NCBI GenBank assembly: GCA_002393725.1
Contig: DGTJ01000015.1
Location: forward strand, 1-44,767
Length of the DNA stretch: 44,767 bases
Origin: Prevotella sp. UBA4339
GTDB taxonomy: Bacteria; Bacteroidota; Bacteroidia; Bacteroidales; Bacteroidaceae
Direction: 5' to 3'
The stretch's first letter is position 1; each line of letters opens with the position of its first letter. Of this stretch, positions 1-8,361 are shown in pieces. The position numbers were made by a program, and so were the translations under genes. The notes below the pieces were generated by a model that saw only the letters and a list, made by a program, of their open reading frames with translations, ran no database searches and was not told the DNA's origin.

Positions 1-570
1 CCCACCCAGAACAAGACCTTCAGCCCCGAGGCCAAGCGCGACCTGATAATCGCCCTCATCACGCTGAAGTACACACAGTCGAACTCTGTATGCTACGTGA
101 AGGACGGTCAGGCCATCGGCATCGGAGCAGGTCAGCAGAGCCGTATCCACTGCACACGCCTGGCAGGCAACAAGGCCGACATCTGGTGGCTGCGCCAGCA
201 TCCGAAGGTTATGAGCCTGCCCTTCGTAGACAATATCCGCAGGGCAGACCGCGACAACACCATCGACGTGTATATCTCCGACGACTACGATGACGTGCTT
301 CGCGAGGGCACATGGCAGATGTTCTTCAAGGAGAAGCCCGAGCCCCTGACGCGTGAGGAGAAGAAAGAGTGGATAGCCAAGAACACGAAGGTGGCTCTCG
401 GCAGCGACGCCTTCTTCCCCTTCGGTGACAATATCGAGCGTGCCCACAAGAGCGGAGTGGAGTTCATCGCACAGGCTGGAGGATCGGTGCGCGATGACAA
501 CGTGATAGAGACCTGCGACAAATACGGCATCGCCATGGCATTCACCGGCGTACGCCTGTTCCATCACTAA
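1..570 (+). CDS. AICAR formyltransferase, stand-alone, C-terminal part (5' end outside window)
   Basis: Frame 1 is open from the first base to TAA, giving 189 residues. The product transfers a formyl group from 10-formyl-THF to AICAR, the penultimate step of IMP synthesis, in the cytosol. Visible family motifs are NSVCYVKDGQ, IGIGAGQQSRIHCTRLAG, SDAFFPFGDN and the terminal RLFHH. From memory these match the C-terminal half of eukaryotic ATIC more closely than the classical bacterial PurH C-terminus. The Lys-His pair of the active site would lie upstream of the window. Since a cyclohydrolase-only protein is encoded at 20261-20857, this gene probably supplies the transformylase activity separately. 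The upstream part is unseen, so a fused cyclohydrolase domain cannot be excluded, although the bacterial stand-alone form is the likely one. Confidence 0.9.
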   Translation, partial: PTQNKTFSPEAKRDLIIALITLKYTQSNSVCYVKDGQAIGIGAGQQSRIHCTRLAGNKADIWWLRQHPKVMSLPFVDNIRRADRDNTIDVYISDDYDDVLREGTWQMFFKEKPEPLTREEKKEWIAKNTKVALGSDAFFPFGDNIERAHKSGVEFIAQAGGSVRDDNVIETCDKYGIAMAFTGVRLFHH

Positions 571-574
571 GCCT

Positions 575-763
575 ATGGACGACTTTCAGAACATCCTCGA
601 GAACGGCATCAACTTCGGCCGTGGAGGCGACAAGAAGAAAGACGACGGCAAGGTGAAGACCAAAGCCAGAAAGAAGCAATACATTACAGGAGCTCACGGC
701 AGCGGCTCGGCAAGGCAGAAAGCCAAATACAGAGAGCAGCGTGCCAACAGACATAAGAAATAA
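575..763 (+). CDS. Small basic hypothetical protein (62 aa)
   Basis: An ATG lies 4 bases after the formyltransferase stop and opens a 62-residue frame rich in Lys, Arg, Gly and Gln. The N-terminal third (MDDFQNILENGINFGRGG) looks like a short amphipathic stretch. The rest is very basic and probably disordered, with no signal peptide and no membrane segment. The tight spacing upstream and the 15-base gap to the next gene suggest translation from the same message. I do not recognise the family. A nucleic-acid or ribosome-associated role would be a guess from composition only. Confidence 0.55.
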   Translation: MDDFQNILENGINFGRGGDKKKDDGKVKTKARKKQYITGAHGSGSARQKAKYREQRANRHKK

Positions 764-778
764 GATTATTCAGAAGGA

Positions 779-2056
779 ATGAGACTAATAAATCTATTTT
801 TAGCAGCATCACTGCTCTGCACGACGAACGTCATTCACGCGCAGAAGTATGTGGGCGGCGACATATCGATGCTCAAGAAGTTTGTCGATTCAGGAGCTAT
901 ATACAAAGACAAGGACGGTAACTCGGTAGAGCCCTACGCCTTCTTTAGGGAGCAGGGATGGAACGCAGTGCGCCTGCGCCTCTTCGTGGACCCCTCAAAG
1001 GCAAGTGCCGACGACAAGAAGGAAGGAGCGATACAAGACCTCGACTACGTGATTGCAATGGCAAAGGACGTGAAAGCAGCAGGATACAGGCTCATGCTCG
1101 ACTTCCACTATAGCGACACCTGGACAGACCCTGGGCAGCACAGTACGCCGGCAACGTGGAAAGGAAATGCCACAGAGCTGGCTGAGAAAGTATACGAATA
1201 TACCAAGGAAAGCCTTAAGGCACTGAAGGAAGCAGGCGTGACCCCAGACTTCATCCAGCCAGGAAACGAGATCACCTACGGCATGATGTGGCCCACAGCA
1301 CACATCTGGCCGGCAGGAGGAGGACAGGACGAAGGCACCTGGAGCAACTTCACATCGTATCTGAAGAGTGCCATCAAGGCATGCAAGGAGGAGTGCCCAG
1401 ACGCTCAGATCGTGATACACACGGAGATGAGCAAGTCTGAGAACGTAACCAACTTCTACAAGGAGCTGGCGAAATACACTGACGTAGAATACGACATCAT
1501 CGGACTGAGCTATTACCCAGACTACCACAACTCGCTGAAAGTGCTCGAAACGCTGCTCACACAACTTGAGACAAGCTATCCCTCAAAGAAGATCATGATA
1601 GTAGAGACCGGCTATGGGTTCGAGTGGCAGCTGTCAGGCTACAAGTACAACTTCACTGGCACCTACCCGACCACAGAAGAGGGTCAGAAGAAATTCACGA
1701 CCGACCTTATAGCACTGCTGAACAAACATCAGAATGTAAACGGTATGTTCTGGTGGTATCCTGAGTACACCCTCAACAACATCGTCTTCATGAACGGCAG
1801 CGAAGACTGGAGCAAGGACTTCACGTCGGGCTACTGGAATGCGGCACTGTTCCACTATAAGAGCGGCAAGGCCCTCTCAGCCCTCTACGAGTTGAAGAAC
1901 TTCGCGCCAGGCAGCGATACAGGCATACGTGACATTGACAAGCGAGGCGACACCAATGCAGAGAGCTGGTACAGCCTTGACGGACGAAAGCTAAACAAGA
2001 GGCCAGACGCCAAAGGTATCTACATCGTCAACGGAAAGAAAGTAATAGTAAAATAA
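779..2056 (+). CDS. Secreted GH53 arabinogalactan endo-beta-1,4-galactanase
   Basis: 425 residues, a glycoside hydrolase family 53 enzyme that cuts beta-1,4-galactan side chains of pectin. A signal peptide occupies residues 1-21, with probable cleavage at HA|Q. The (beta/alpha)8 barrel runs from about residue 23 to 375. The fold markers VGGDIS, WNAVRLRLFVDP and LDFHYSDTWTDPG are present. The likely acid/base is E164 in QPGNEITYG and the nucleophile E276 in IVETGYG. Residues about 390-425 form a short tail (YSLDGRKL...KGIYIVNGKKV) of the kind common on secreted Prevotella proteins. No SusC/SusD pair or other glycosidase lies alongside, so it does not sit in a recognisable polysaccharide utilisation locus within the window. 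Confidence 0.93.
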   Translation: MRLINLFLAASLLCTTNVIHAQKYVGGDISMLKKFVDSGAIYKDKDGNSVEPYAFFREQGWNAVRLRLFVDPSKASADDKKEGAIQDLDYVIAMAKDVKAAGYRLMLDFHYSDTWTDPGQHSTPATWKGNATELAEKVYEYTKESLKALKEAGVTPDFIQPGNEITYGMMWPTAHIWPAGGGQDEGTWSNFTSYLKSAIKACKEECPDAQIVIHTEMSKSENVTNFYKELAKYTDVEYDIIGLSYYPDYHNSLKVLETLLTQLETSYPSKKIMIVETGYGFEWQLSGYKYNFTGTYPTTEEGQKKFTTDLIALLNKHQNVNGMFWWYPEYTLNNIVFMNGSEDWSKDFTSGYWNAALFHYKSGKALSALYELKNFAPGSDTGIRDIDKRGDTNAESWYSLDGRKLNKRPDAKGIYIVNGKKVIVK

Positions 2057-2100
2057 AAACGAAAAGAGGACGTTCAATTGTGAACGGCCTCTTTTCGTTT
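2057..2100. terminator. Bidirectional intrinsic terminator
   Basis: Perfect 13-bp arms (2057-2069 and 2088-2100, AAACGAAAAGAGG and its complement) enclose an inner CGTTCA/TGAACG pairing. The outer A/T runs act as a U-tract in either direction. It separates the convergent galactanase and TolC genes. Confidence 0.9.
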
Positions 2101-2105
2101 CATTG

Positions 2106-3461
2106 TCAGAACACCAAGGCTTTGCCCCTGTAGAACTCCAGCAATGCCTGCTGGTAGAGATTCTCATAGCGAGCCTGGACGAGGTCGGACTCCGACTTCA
2201 GATAGTTGTTCTTCGACTCGTTGAACTCAGTGATGTTAGCCTTGCCGTTCTCGTATTTTGCCTGCATCAGCGTGAAGGCATCCTTAGAGCTGTTGACAGC
2301 CTCCTGCGACGAACGCTCCTTGCTCAGCGCATTGAGGGCATTGTAGTACACCTGCTGGATATCCTTGTAAAGAGTCTTCTTGGTATAGTCGAGCTGCAGC
2401 TGCTGGGTGTCGTACTCGATACGTGCACTGCGGATGCGGTTACGCGTCTGGAAGCGGTTGAAGATGGGCACGCTAAGGTTCAGTCCGATATACTGGCTGA
2501 AATTGTTCTTCAGCTGCCTGCCGAACGGGTCGGAGTCGTAGCCGGAGGTGGTGTAGTAGTTAGTGCCCAAGCCTCCGCTCAGCGACAGCGTGGGATAGTA
2601 GCCTGCCCTTGCTATCTTGATGCTGTATTCGGTGCCCTTGAGGCGCAGCTGCTGCGATGCTATCTCAGGCTTGACGCCCAGTGCCTCAGCATAGATGACG
2701 TCGGGAGTAAGCACTGACACATCGGAGAAGCTGAGTCCTGCCGGCAGTTGCGGCCTCACCACAGCGAAGCCTTCCGGCGATGGCAACTCGAGCAGTTGGG
2801 TAAGCGTGAGTATGGCCAGGCGGGTGTTGTTGTCAGCCTGAGTAGCCGTAAGGCGGCTGTTGGCGAGAGTAGCCTTCTGCTGCGACAGCTCTGCCTCGCT
2901 GGCCTTGCCGTTATCGACAAAAGCCTGCAGGCGCGCCACCTGCATAGAGTCGATCTCTATCTGGCGATGTGCCACTTCCGACATCTCATAGTCATAGAGT
3001 ATCTGCACATAGGCCTGCGCCACCTGCATGCGGACATCGTTCTTGGCCTTCTCCAGGTCGGCAGTAGCTGCCTCAAGGTTCAGCTGGTTGAGCTTTATCT
3101 GGTTAGGGATCTCGAAACCAGTGAACATAGGCACACTTGCCCCGATCTGGAGCGATGTCGACGAGGTATTGGTGTTGGTGTACGTGTTCTGCGACGTCAG
3201 TCCTCGCCCGAAGGAGAAGTTCTGTCCCAGGCTTCCGCTCACATCCGGCAGGCGGGAGTTCTTAGCGGTAGAGAGGTCTATCTCCCGCTGTCGGCACTGG
3301 TTCTGCTGCTGCTTGACGGTGATATTGTGTTCTACGGCATAGTCGCAGCACTCCTGCAGAGTCCACTCACGCGTCTGTGCCCATGAAGGCTGAGCTGCGA
3401 GGAGGCAGAGAGGCAGCGCCATCGCCCACCCCTGAGCCTTAATCGAATACATCTTCTTCAT
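2106..3461 (-). CDS. TolC-family outer membrane efflux protein
   Basis: 451 residues, the usual TolC/OprM-family size. A signal peptide covers residues 1-28 (SWA|Q). The protein has the two-fold repeat of long helices and beta segments typical of outer-membrane efflux channels: WTLQECCDYAVEHN opens repeat 1 and the second repeat begins near residue 260. It should form the trimeric exit duct for the adaptor and permeases encoded just upstream. It is the last gene of the minus-strand exporter operon, 13 bases after the adaptor gene, and ends at the shared terminator. Confidence 0.9.
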   Translation of the reverse strand: MKKMYSIKAQGWAMALPLCLLAAQPSWAQTREWTLQECCDYAVEHNITVKQQQNQCRQREIDLSTAKNSRLPDVSGSLGQNFSFGRGLTSQNTYTNTNTSSTSLQIGASVPMFTGFEIPNQIKLNQLNLEAATADLEKAKNDVRMQVAQAYVQILYDYEMSEVAHRQIEIDSMQVARLQAFVDNGKASEAELSQQKATLANSRLTATQADNNTRLAILTLTQLLELPSPEGFAVVRPQLPAGLSFSDVSVLTPDVIYAEALGVKPEIASQQLRLKGTEYSIKIARAGYYPTLSLSGGLGTNYYTTSGYDSDPFGRQLKNNFSQYIGLNLSVPIFNRFQTRNRIRSARIEYDTQQLQLDYTKKTLYKDIQQVYYNALNALSKERSSQEAVNSSKDAFTLMQAKYENGKANITEFNESKNNYLKSESDLVQARYENLYQQALLEFYRGKALVF

Positions 3462-3474
3462 AACCGACTATCCT

Positions 3475-4581
3475 TTATTCTTCCTCTGCAACGATTTCCG
3501 GGCCGCGAACCTTATCCTTCGCCGTTATACCCTTCTTAATCTCGATGTTCACACCGTCGGAGAGACCAGTGGTGACGGCTGTGCGCTCGTAGGTCTTCTC
3601 CTTGCCCTCCCCCTTGATGACATATACGAATGTAGAGTCGCCGCTGAACTCGATAGCGCTCTCCGGCACGCTGAGCACCTTGTCGGCCTTCGCCAGTACT
3701 ATCTCCGCATTGGCACTGTAACCCGAACGGATCTTGCCCCCCTCGGTGAGCTTCACGGCTGCCTTTATCTCAAACTGGTTGGCACCGTTGCTCTCTGTCG
3801 CCTTAGGAGAGATGTACTCAAGTGCGGCATCGAAGTGGAGATCCTGCAGGGCTCCGATGGTGATCTTCATGTTCATCCCGCTGACAAGCTGCCCCACCTC
3901 TGTCTCGTCGATGTTTCCCCTGAAGATAAGGTCGTTCATGTTGGCAACGGTAGCAATAGTGGTACCATCGTTGAAGGTATTGGCGAGAATCACGGAGTTA
4001 CCTACCTTGACAGGAATATCGAGGATGACACCGCTGATGGTGGAGCGTATGAGAGTAGACGACGCCTTGGCATTGGACTGTGACACACCGTCGCGCACCA
4101 CTTGGAGGGCATCGACGGCAGCAGCCCTCTCCTCGCGGGCCTGACGGAGCGACTGCTGGCTCTTGTCGTACTCATCGTCGGAGACAAGCTTTTGGTTGTG
4201 CAGGTTCTCTACGCGGTTGAAGTCTGTTTGGGCTTGCTTAAGGTTGATCTCTGCCAGGCGGACGCGACTCTCAGCGCTCGACAGCTGCCCCATGTCGGGT
4301 ATCACTTTCACCTTTGCTATCACGTCGCCAGCATTGACCTTATCACCCGGCTCCTTGTATAGCTCTGTGATGATGCCAGAGATTTGGGGCTTGACATTTA
4401 CCTCGTTACGAGGCTCTATCTTACCCGTGATGATGGTAGTCTTCTGGATGTTCTCCGTCTTTGGCGAGAACTCCTTAAACACCACTTCCTTTGGTTGGCT
4501 CTTCTGCCACAGGAACACGAATGTTCCGATGAAAATCAGCGCGATGATAAGCGCGATAATCAGTTTTCTGTACTTCTTCAT
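3475..4581 (-). CDS. Periplasmic adaptor protein (HlyD/MacA type)
   Basis: 368 residues. An N-terminal membrane anchor (about residues 7-25) is followed by a lipoyl/barrel-sandwich half-motif (EVNVKPQISGIITELYKEPGDKV), a coiled-coil hairpin (about 95-165), the second lipoyl half (STLIRSTISGVILDIPVKVG), a beta-barrel and a membrane-proximal domain. This is the layout of membrane fusion proteins such as MacA. It should bridge the inner-membrane permeases and the TolC partner. It lies between them with gaps of 28 and 13 bases. The transported substrate cannot be told from sequence. Confidence 0.9.
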   Translation of the reverse strand: MKKYRKLIIALIIALIFIGTFVFLWQKSQPKEVVFKEFSPKTENIQKTTIITGKIEPRNEVNVKPQISGIITELYKEPGDKVNAGDVIAKVKVIPDMGQLSSAESRVRLAEINLKQAQTDFNRVENLHNQKLVSDDEYDKSQQSLRQAREERAAAVDALQVVRDGVSQSNAKASSTLIRSTISGVILDIPVKVGNSVILANTFNDGTTIATVANMNDLIFRGNIDETEVGQLVSGMNMKITIGALQDLHFDAALEYISPKATESNGANQFEIKAAVKLTEGGKIRSGYSANAEIVLAKADKVLSVPESAIEFSGDSTFVYVIKGEGKEKTYERTAVTTGLSDGVNIEIKKGITAKDKVRGPEIVAEEE

Positions 4582-4609
4582 ACCTTATATTATATTATTT
4601 ATTTCTTAA

Positions 4610-5857
4610 TTACTCGTCACGCATAGCATCGACAGGTTTTATCGACATCGCCCGGGCTGCTGGCGCGAGGCCTGCCAGCACTCCGAGGGAGCTTACGATG
4701 AGGGCGGCAAAGATGGCCGTCCAGAAGCCTATCTGGAAGTGAGCCATTACCAGTCCGTCCTCCGTATTTGCCATTTCGAGCATCTGGAGTATCATCACTC
4801 CGAAGAGGATGCCGCTCATTCCAGCCACAAGAGTCAGCAGTATGCTCTCAGAGATAATCTGCGAGAGTATCATCCTCGGAGTAGCCCCGATGGCCCTGCG
4901 GATGCCTATCTCTGTGGTTCGTTCTCTCACGGTCACCATCATGATGTTCGACACTCCGATGGCTCCGGCAAGGAGCGTACCAAGACCGACGAGCCAGATG
5001 AGGAAGTTGACGCCCTTGAAGAGATTGTCGAGCAACTGGAAGAGCACCTCGGTATTGAAAACCATTGCCGCCTGATCGTCGGTAGGGTCGACATAGTGAG
5101 CACGGGCCACCGTCTCTCGGATGCGGTCGGTAAGGGTAGACATCACGACACCTTTCTTGGCCGTTACGGCAATAATGTGTATCGTAGAGCCATAGTTATA
5201 CACCTGTCGCATCTGGCTCATCGGTATAACGACCCCCTCTTCGGCATCGCCGTTCAGGTTTACGCCGCCCGAGGAGTTGTAGTTTACCCCCACGACCTGA
5301 TAATATATAGAGTCTATCCTGATGGACTTTCCGCAGGGGTCACCACCTCCCGGGAAAAGTGTCTTATACACCTTCTTGCCTATCACGCACACCTTGCGGC
5401 AGTCGCGAATATCCATATCGTTGATGTAGCGCCCATAGAAGAGCATGGGGTCCTGGATCTTCCGATAGTCGGGCTCGACGCCGCTGACATTTATCGAAGA
5501 CTTCCTGTCGCCATAGTAAGCAGAACTGCTATTTCCGTAGAGAACAGGAGTGATGACGTCAAGCTCTGGCACGCGGTTTCTCAGCCTCTCCACATCCTTA
5601 TACTCCATGCTCCACCAGCGGCCTTTCCTGAATCCCTTGTACACCTTTGTGGTAGGTCGCGACCACACTATTGCCGAGTTGGTGGCAAATCCGGCGAAGT
5701 TGCTGTTGAGCATCTCCTTCAGGCCATTGCCTCCGCCCATCAGAGCGACAAGCATGAAGACACCCCAGAACACTCCAAAACCCGTAAGAAACGAGCGCGA
5801 CTTATTGCGCGTCAGCGTGTCGAGGATTTCCCTATATGTATCTATATCTACTCTCAT
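4610..5857 (-). CDS. MacB/FtsX-type ABC transporter permease (second of a pair)
   Basis: 415 residues with the MacB_PCD-FtsX layout: a transmembrane helix near residues 20-42 (SFLTGFGVFWGVFMLVALMG), a large periplasmic domain, then three helices in the C-terminal third. The FtsX core motif GVSNIMMVTVRERTTEIGIRRAIGAT is split across helix and coupling loop and is intact. The ATPase is not fused, unlike canonical MacB. It follows its paralogue with 5 bases between them and probably forms a heterodimer with it. Confidence 0.9.
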   Translation of the reverse strand: MRVDIDTYREILDTLTRNKSRSFLTGFGVFWGVFMLVALMGGGNGLKEMLNSNFAGFATNSAIVWSRPTTKVYKGFRKGRWWSMEYKDVERLRNRVPELDVITPVLYGNSSSAYYGDRKSSINVSGVEPDYRKIQDPMLFYGRYINDMDIRDCRKVCVIGKKVYKTLFPGGGDPCGKSIRIDSIYYQVVGVNYNSSGGVNLNGDAEEGVVIPMSQMRQVYNYGSTIHIIAVTAKKGVVMSTLTDRIRETVARAHYVDPTDDQAAMVFNTEVLFQLLDNLFKGVNFLIWLVGLGTLLAGAIGVSNIMMVTVRERTTEIGIRRAIGATPRMILSQIISESILLTLVAGMSGILFGVMILQMLEMANTEDGLVMAHFQIGFWTAIFAALIVSSLGVLAGLAPAARAMSIKPVDAMRDE

Positions 5858-5862
5858 GACTC

Positions 5863-7140
5863 TTAATCAGCTCTTAATGCCTCGATAGGGCGGATTCTAC
5901 TTGCCTTAAATGCTGGAACAAGTCCTGCTATCGTACCTGCGATAACCATCACCATAGTAGCTTCGAAACACACATCGAGACCCACTGTGGGATCAACGAA
6001 GAGCGTAGTCTTAAACAGCCCCGTATCGATGGTATTATGCCCCAGCGTGGCATCCATATACTCATTGGCCATCACGCCAAGCACCATACCTATATACCCG
6101 AAGAACGTGGTGATGATCACACTCTCCGTGATGATCAGCTTGAGGATGCCCCAGGGCTTTGCTCCGATTGCCTTGCGTATGCCAAACTCGTGGGTGCGCT
6201 CCTTGACTGTGATGAGCATGATGTTTGACACACCCACGATACCGCTGAGCAATGTGAACAGCCCCACTATCCAGAGGGCAGTACGGATAATGCCAATACC
6301 CGTCTCCATCTGCAGGTTCTGCTTGAAGCGGTTCCACAGCCAGAAGGCTCCATCGTCCTCCGGATGCACCTGATGATTGGCATTCAGCCTCTGGCGGTAC
6401 TCCCTCTCGAAGTCGTTATTGGCCTTTTCTGTGGTGAGTCCGTGGAAATTGAACTCGATCCGCCCCACGTCGTCTGTATTCGCGCCGTAGATGCGCTTTA
6501 TGGCTGTGTAGGAAGAGAACACCTGGGCAGAGCCGTTCTCATTCTCCTTGTATACGCCTACCACCTTAAATGCTATATTGTCTACTTTGACATAGCGTCC
6601 TATCAGCTGAGCCAGCGGAGCTATGTCGTCGGTGGTCAGACCCAGCAGCTCCTTGGCATCTTTGTTGCCCAGCACCAGTACCTTGCGGCTGTCCCTGATG
6701 TCGATATCATTGATGAATCGCCCGTGCACCATCTGCACCTTATTGATCTTGGGGTGATTGGGGTAGACACCGCTGATGCCCTTTGACACATACTTCTGAC
6801 CATGACTGATATTGAAGCTATTGGTAAGAAAGAGCGCTCCCACATCATCGATATGATCCTTAAACCCCGATGCCGTAACCTCCAGGTCACGAGTCTGAGG
6901 CGTGATCCATCTGCCCTCCTTCAGGCCCTGATAAGGCTTCGACGTCTCACCGCCATATACGACCATCGATGATGACAGGAATCGCGACGAGCCCTTGATG
7001 TTTGCATTAATGAGTCCGTTGCCGGCTCCAAGCAGTACGATAATCATGAAGATGCCCCATGCCACAGCAAATCCTGTGAGCGTGGTGCGGAGCTTATTCC
7101 TCCGGGCCGTCTGCCATATTTCACTAATTATATCCCGCAT
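5863..7140 (-). CDS. MacB/FtsX-type ABC transporter permease (first of a pair)
   Basis: 425 residues from the ATG at 7140. A TTG five codons upstream is less likely because MRDIISEIWQ aligns with the paralogue's start (MRVDIDTYREILD). An N-terminal helix, a large periplasmic domain (about residues 45-290) and three C-terminal helices are seen, with the FtsX motif GVSNIMLITVKERTHEFGIRKAIGAK (broken here only for description) at the second helix. The separate ATPase gene is 40 bases upstream. Together with the second permease, adaptor and TolC it makes a complete tripartite exporter, probably for a peptide, lipid or drug. Confidence 0.9.
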   Translation of the reverse strand: MRDIISEIWQTARRNKLRTTLTGFAVAWGIFMIIVLLGAGNGLINANIKGSSRFLSSSMVVYGGETSKPYQGLKEGRWITPQTRDLEVTASGFKDHIDDVGALFLTNSFNISHGQKYVSKGISGVYPNHPKINKVQMVHGRFINDIDIRDSRKVLVLGNKDAKELLGLTTDDIAPLAQLIGRYVKVDNIAFKVVGVYKENENGSAQVFSSYTAIKRIYGANTDDVGRIEFNFHGLTTEKANNDFEREYRQRLNANHQVHPEDDGAFWLWNRFKQNLQMETGIGIIRTALWIVGLFTLLSGIVGVSNIMLITVKERTHEFGIRKAIGAKPWGILKLIITESVIITTFFGYIGMVLGVMANEYMDATLGHNTIDTGLFKTTLFVDPTVGLDVCFEATMVMVIAGTIAGLVPAFKASRIRPIEALRAD

Positions 7141-7180
7141 TTGTCCTATTCCCAATTAATTGTGCATTATGCATTGTGAA

Positions 7181-7900
7181 TTACTTCATTATTCCTCCAC
7201 TTCCGAACGGCGATGCATTATGATCAAGGTTCTCCTCTATCTGTCCGATGATGCCGTCCTTGATATGTACAATCTTGTTGGTCTCATTAGCCACTCCGCT
7301 CTCGTGAGTTACAACAACGATGGTCATTCCCTCGTCCTGGTTCAGCTGCTTGAGCAGCTGCATCACCTCTACCGAGGTCTTAGAATCCAATGCGCCCGTA
7401 GGCTCATCGGCTAAGATGATCTGCGGACGGGTGATGAGTGCCCTGGCAATAGCCACGCGCTGCTTCTGGCCTCCTGACAGCTCGTTGGGATAATGCTCCG
7501 CCCAGTCCAGAAGTCCCAGGCGCTCAAGATAGTCAAGAGCCATCTGGTGACGCTTCTTACGAGATACACCTTGATAGAACAACGGCAACTCTACATTCTC
7601 TACAGCCGTCTTAAAGGATATAAGATTGAACGACTGAAAGATGAAGCCTATCATCTTGTTTCGATACTCAGCAGCACGTGTCTCGGAGAGGTTCCAGATA
7701 GGCACTCCTGCGAGCTCATAAGTGCCAGAGTCGTAGTTGTCGAGGATACCTAATATATTCAGCAGAGTACTCTTGCCCGAGCCCGATGCGCCCATGATGG
7801 AGACGAATTCCCCTTTTGCGATATCGAGCGAAATGCCCTTCAGCACATGTAGCGGCTGAGCACCCTTGTAAGTCTTGTTGATGTCTTGTAAATGTATCAT
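7181..7900 (-). CDS. ABC transporter ATP-binding protein (MacB/LolD type)
   Basis: 239 residues. I chose the ATG at 7900 (MIHLQDINKTYKG). A TTG in frame at 7930 falls inside the -7 promoter box, so it cannot be the start. Walker A GASGSGKST is at 37-45, the signature LSGGQ at 141-145 and Walker B ILADEP at 162-167, followed by the D-loop ALDS and H-loop VVVTHE. The short MacB/LolD-type ATPase energises the two permeases downstream. It is the first gene of the five-gene exporter operon. Confidence 0.95.
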   Translation of the reverse strand: MIHLQDINKTYKGAQPLHVLKGISLDIAKGEFVSIMGASGSGKSTLLNILGILDNYDSGTYELAGVPIWNLSETRAAEYRNKMIGFIFQSFNLISFKTAVENVELPLFYQGVSRKKRHQMALDYLERLGLLDWAEHYPNELSGGQKQRVAIARALITRPQIILADEPTGALDSKTSVEVMQLLKQLNQDEGMTIVVVTHESGVANETNKIVHIKDGIIGQIEENLDHNASPFGSGGIMK

Positions 7901-7926
7901 TATTGCTAGTTTTGTCCTTTTGACGT

Positions 7927-7935
7927 GCAAAGATA
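7927..7935 (-). promoter_or_regulatory. -7 box of the exporter operon
   Basis: On the minus strand TATCTTTGC matches the Bacteroidota TAnnTTTG element. It ends 27 bases before the ATPase ATG, implying a leader of about 20 nt. No clear -33 TTTG was found at the usual distance. Confidence 0.6.
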
Positions 7936-8007
7936 TATAAAAGTTGCAGAGGATATCTTATTTGAACTGCATTTTTTAGGGATTTTAGGATTTTTTGTTA
8001 GAGCAAG

Positions 8008-8361
8008 CTATCCTTTCTCCCAAGCCGCAACGACATCCGCTATAGAGATGTCCAGCAGTCGCATCTGTCGGAACAGCTCTGGCAGTTTCTCCTTCATAAA
8101 CTCCTGCTTGCGAGCCTTAAGGATATGCTTCATAGCTCCGGGAGTAACGAAGTAGCCCAGTCCACGCTTGTTGTAGATTACCTCCTCACGGGCCAGCTGC
8201 TCATAGGCCTTGACTGCCGTATTGGTGTTCACCTCCAGCAGGACGGCATACTCACGCACCGACGGGATGCGGTCGTCATCCTTGTATTTCCCTGAGAGGA
8301 TCTCGTCGCACAGACGGTCGGCCATCTGCAGGTAGATTGCCTTATCGTTTGAAAATGTCAT
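8008..8361 (-). CDS. GntR-family transcriptional regulator (YtrA-like, short)
   Basis: 117 residues. The N-terminal winged helix-turn-helix spans about residues 8-75 (IYLQMADRLCDEILSG, DRIPSVREYA, TNTAVKAYEQLAREEVI, GLGYFV). A tail of only some 40 residues follows, which is the YtrA subfamily pattern with no effector-binding domain. Its start overlaps the end of the upstream membrane protein by 20 bases, so it is the last gene of the ABC operon. YtrA regulators usually repress their own ABC operon. A perfect dyad at 10869-10900 over that operon's promoter is the probable target. Confidence 0.9.
   Translation of the reverse strand: MTFSNDKAIYLQMADRLCDEILSGKYKDDDRIPSVREYAVLLEVNTNTAVKAYEQLAREEVIYNKRGLGYFVTPGAMKHILKARKQEFMKEKLPELFRQMRLLDISIADVVAAWEKG

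Noticed and set aside
1600..1640. tRNA-like GGTTCGAGT string
   Set aside because: It is inside the galactanase gene and has no cloverleaf around it.
2103..3386. Two long plus-strand frames opposite the TolC gene
   Set aside because: Leucine/valine-rich shadows of TolC codons, with no start signal; TolC motifs on the other strand are clear.
4739..5866. 375-codon open frame antisense to the second FtsX-type permease
   Set aside because: It is the complement of a well-supported gene, is rich in His/Asp/Arg as such shadows are, and has no family motif or promoter.
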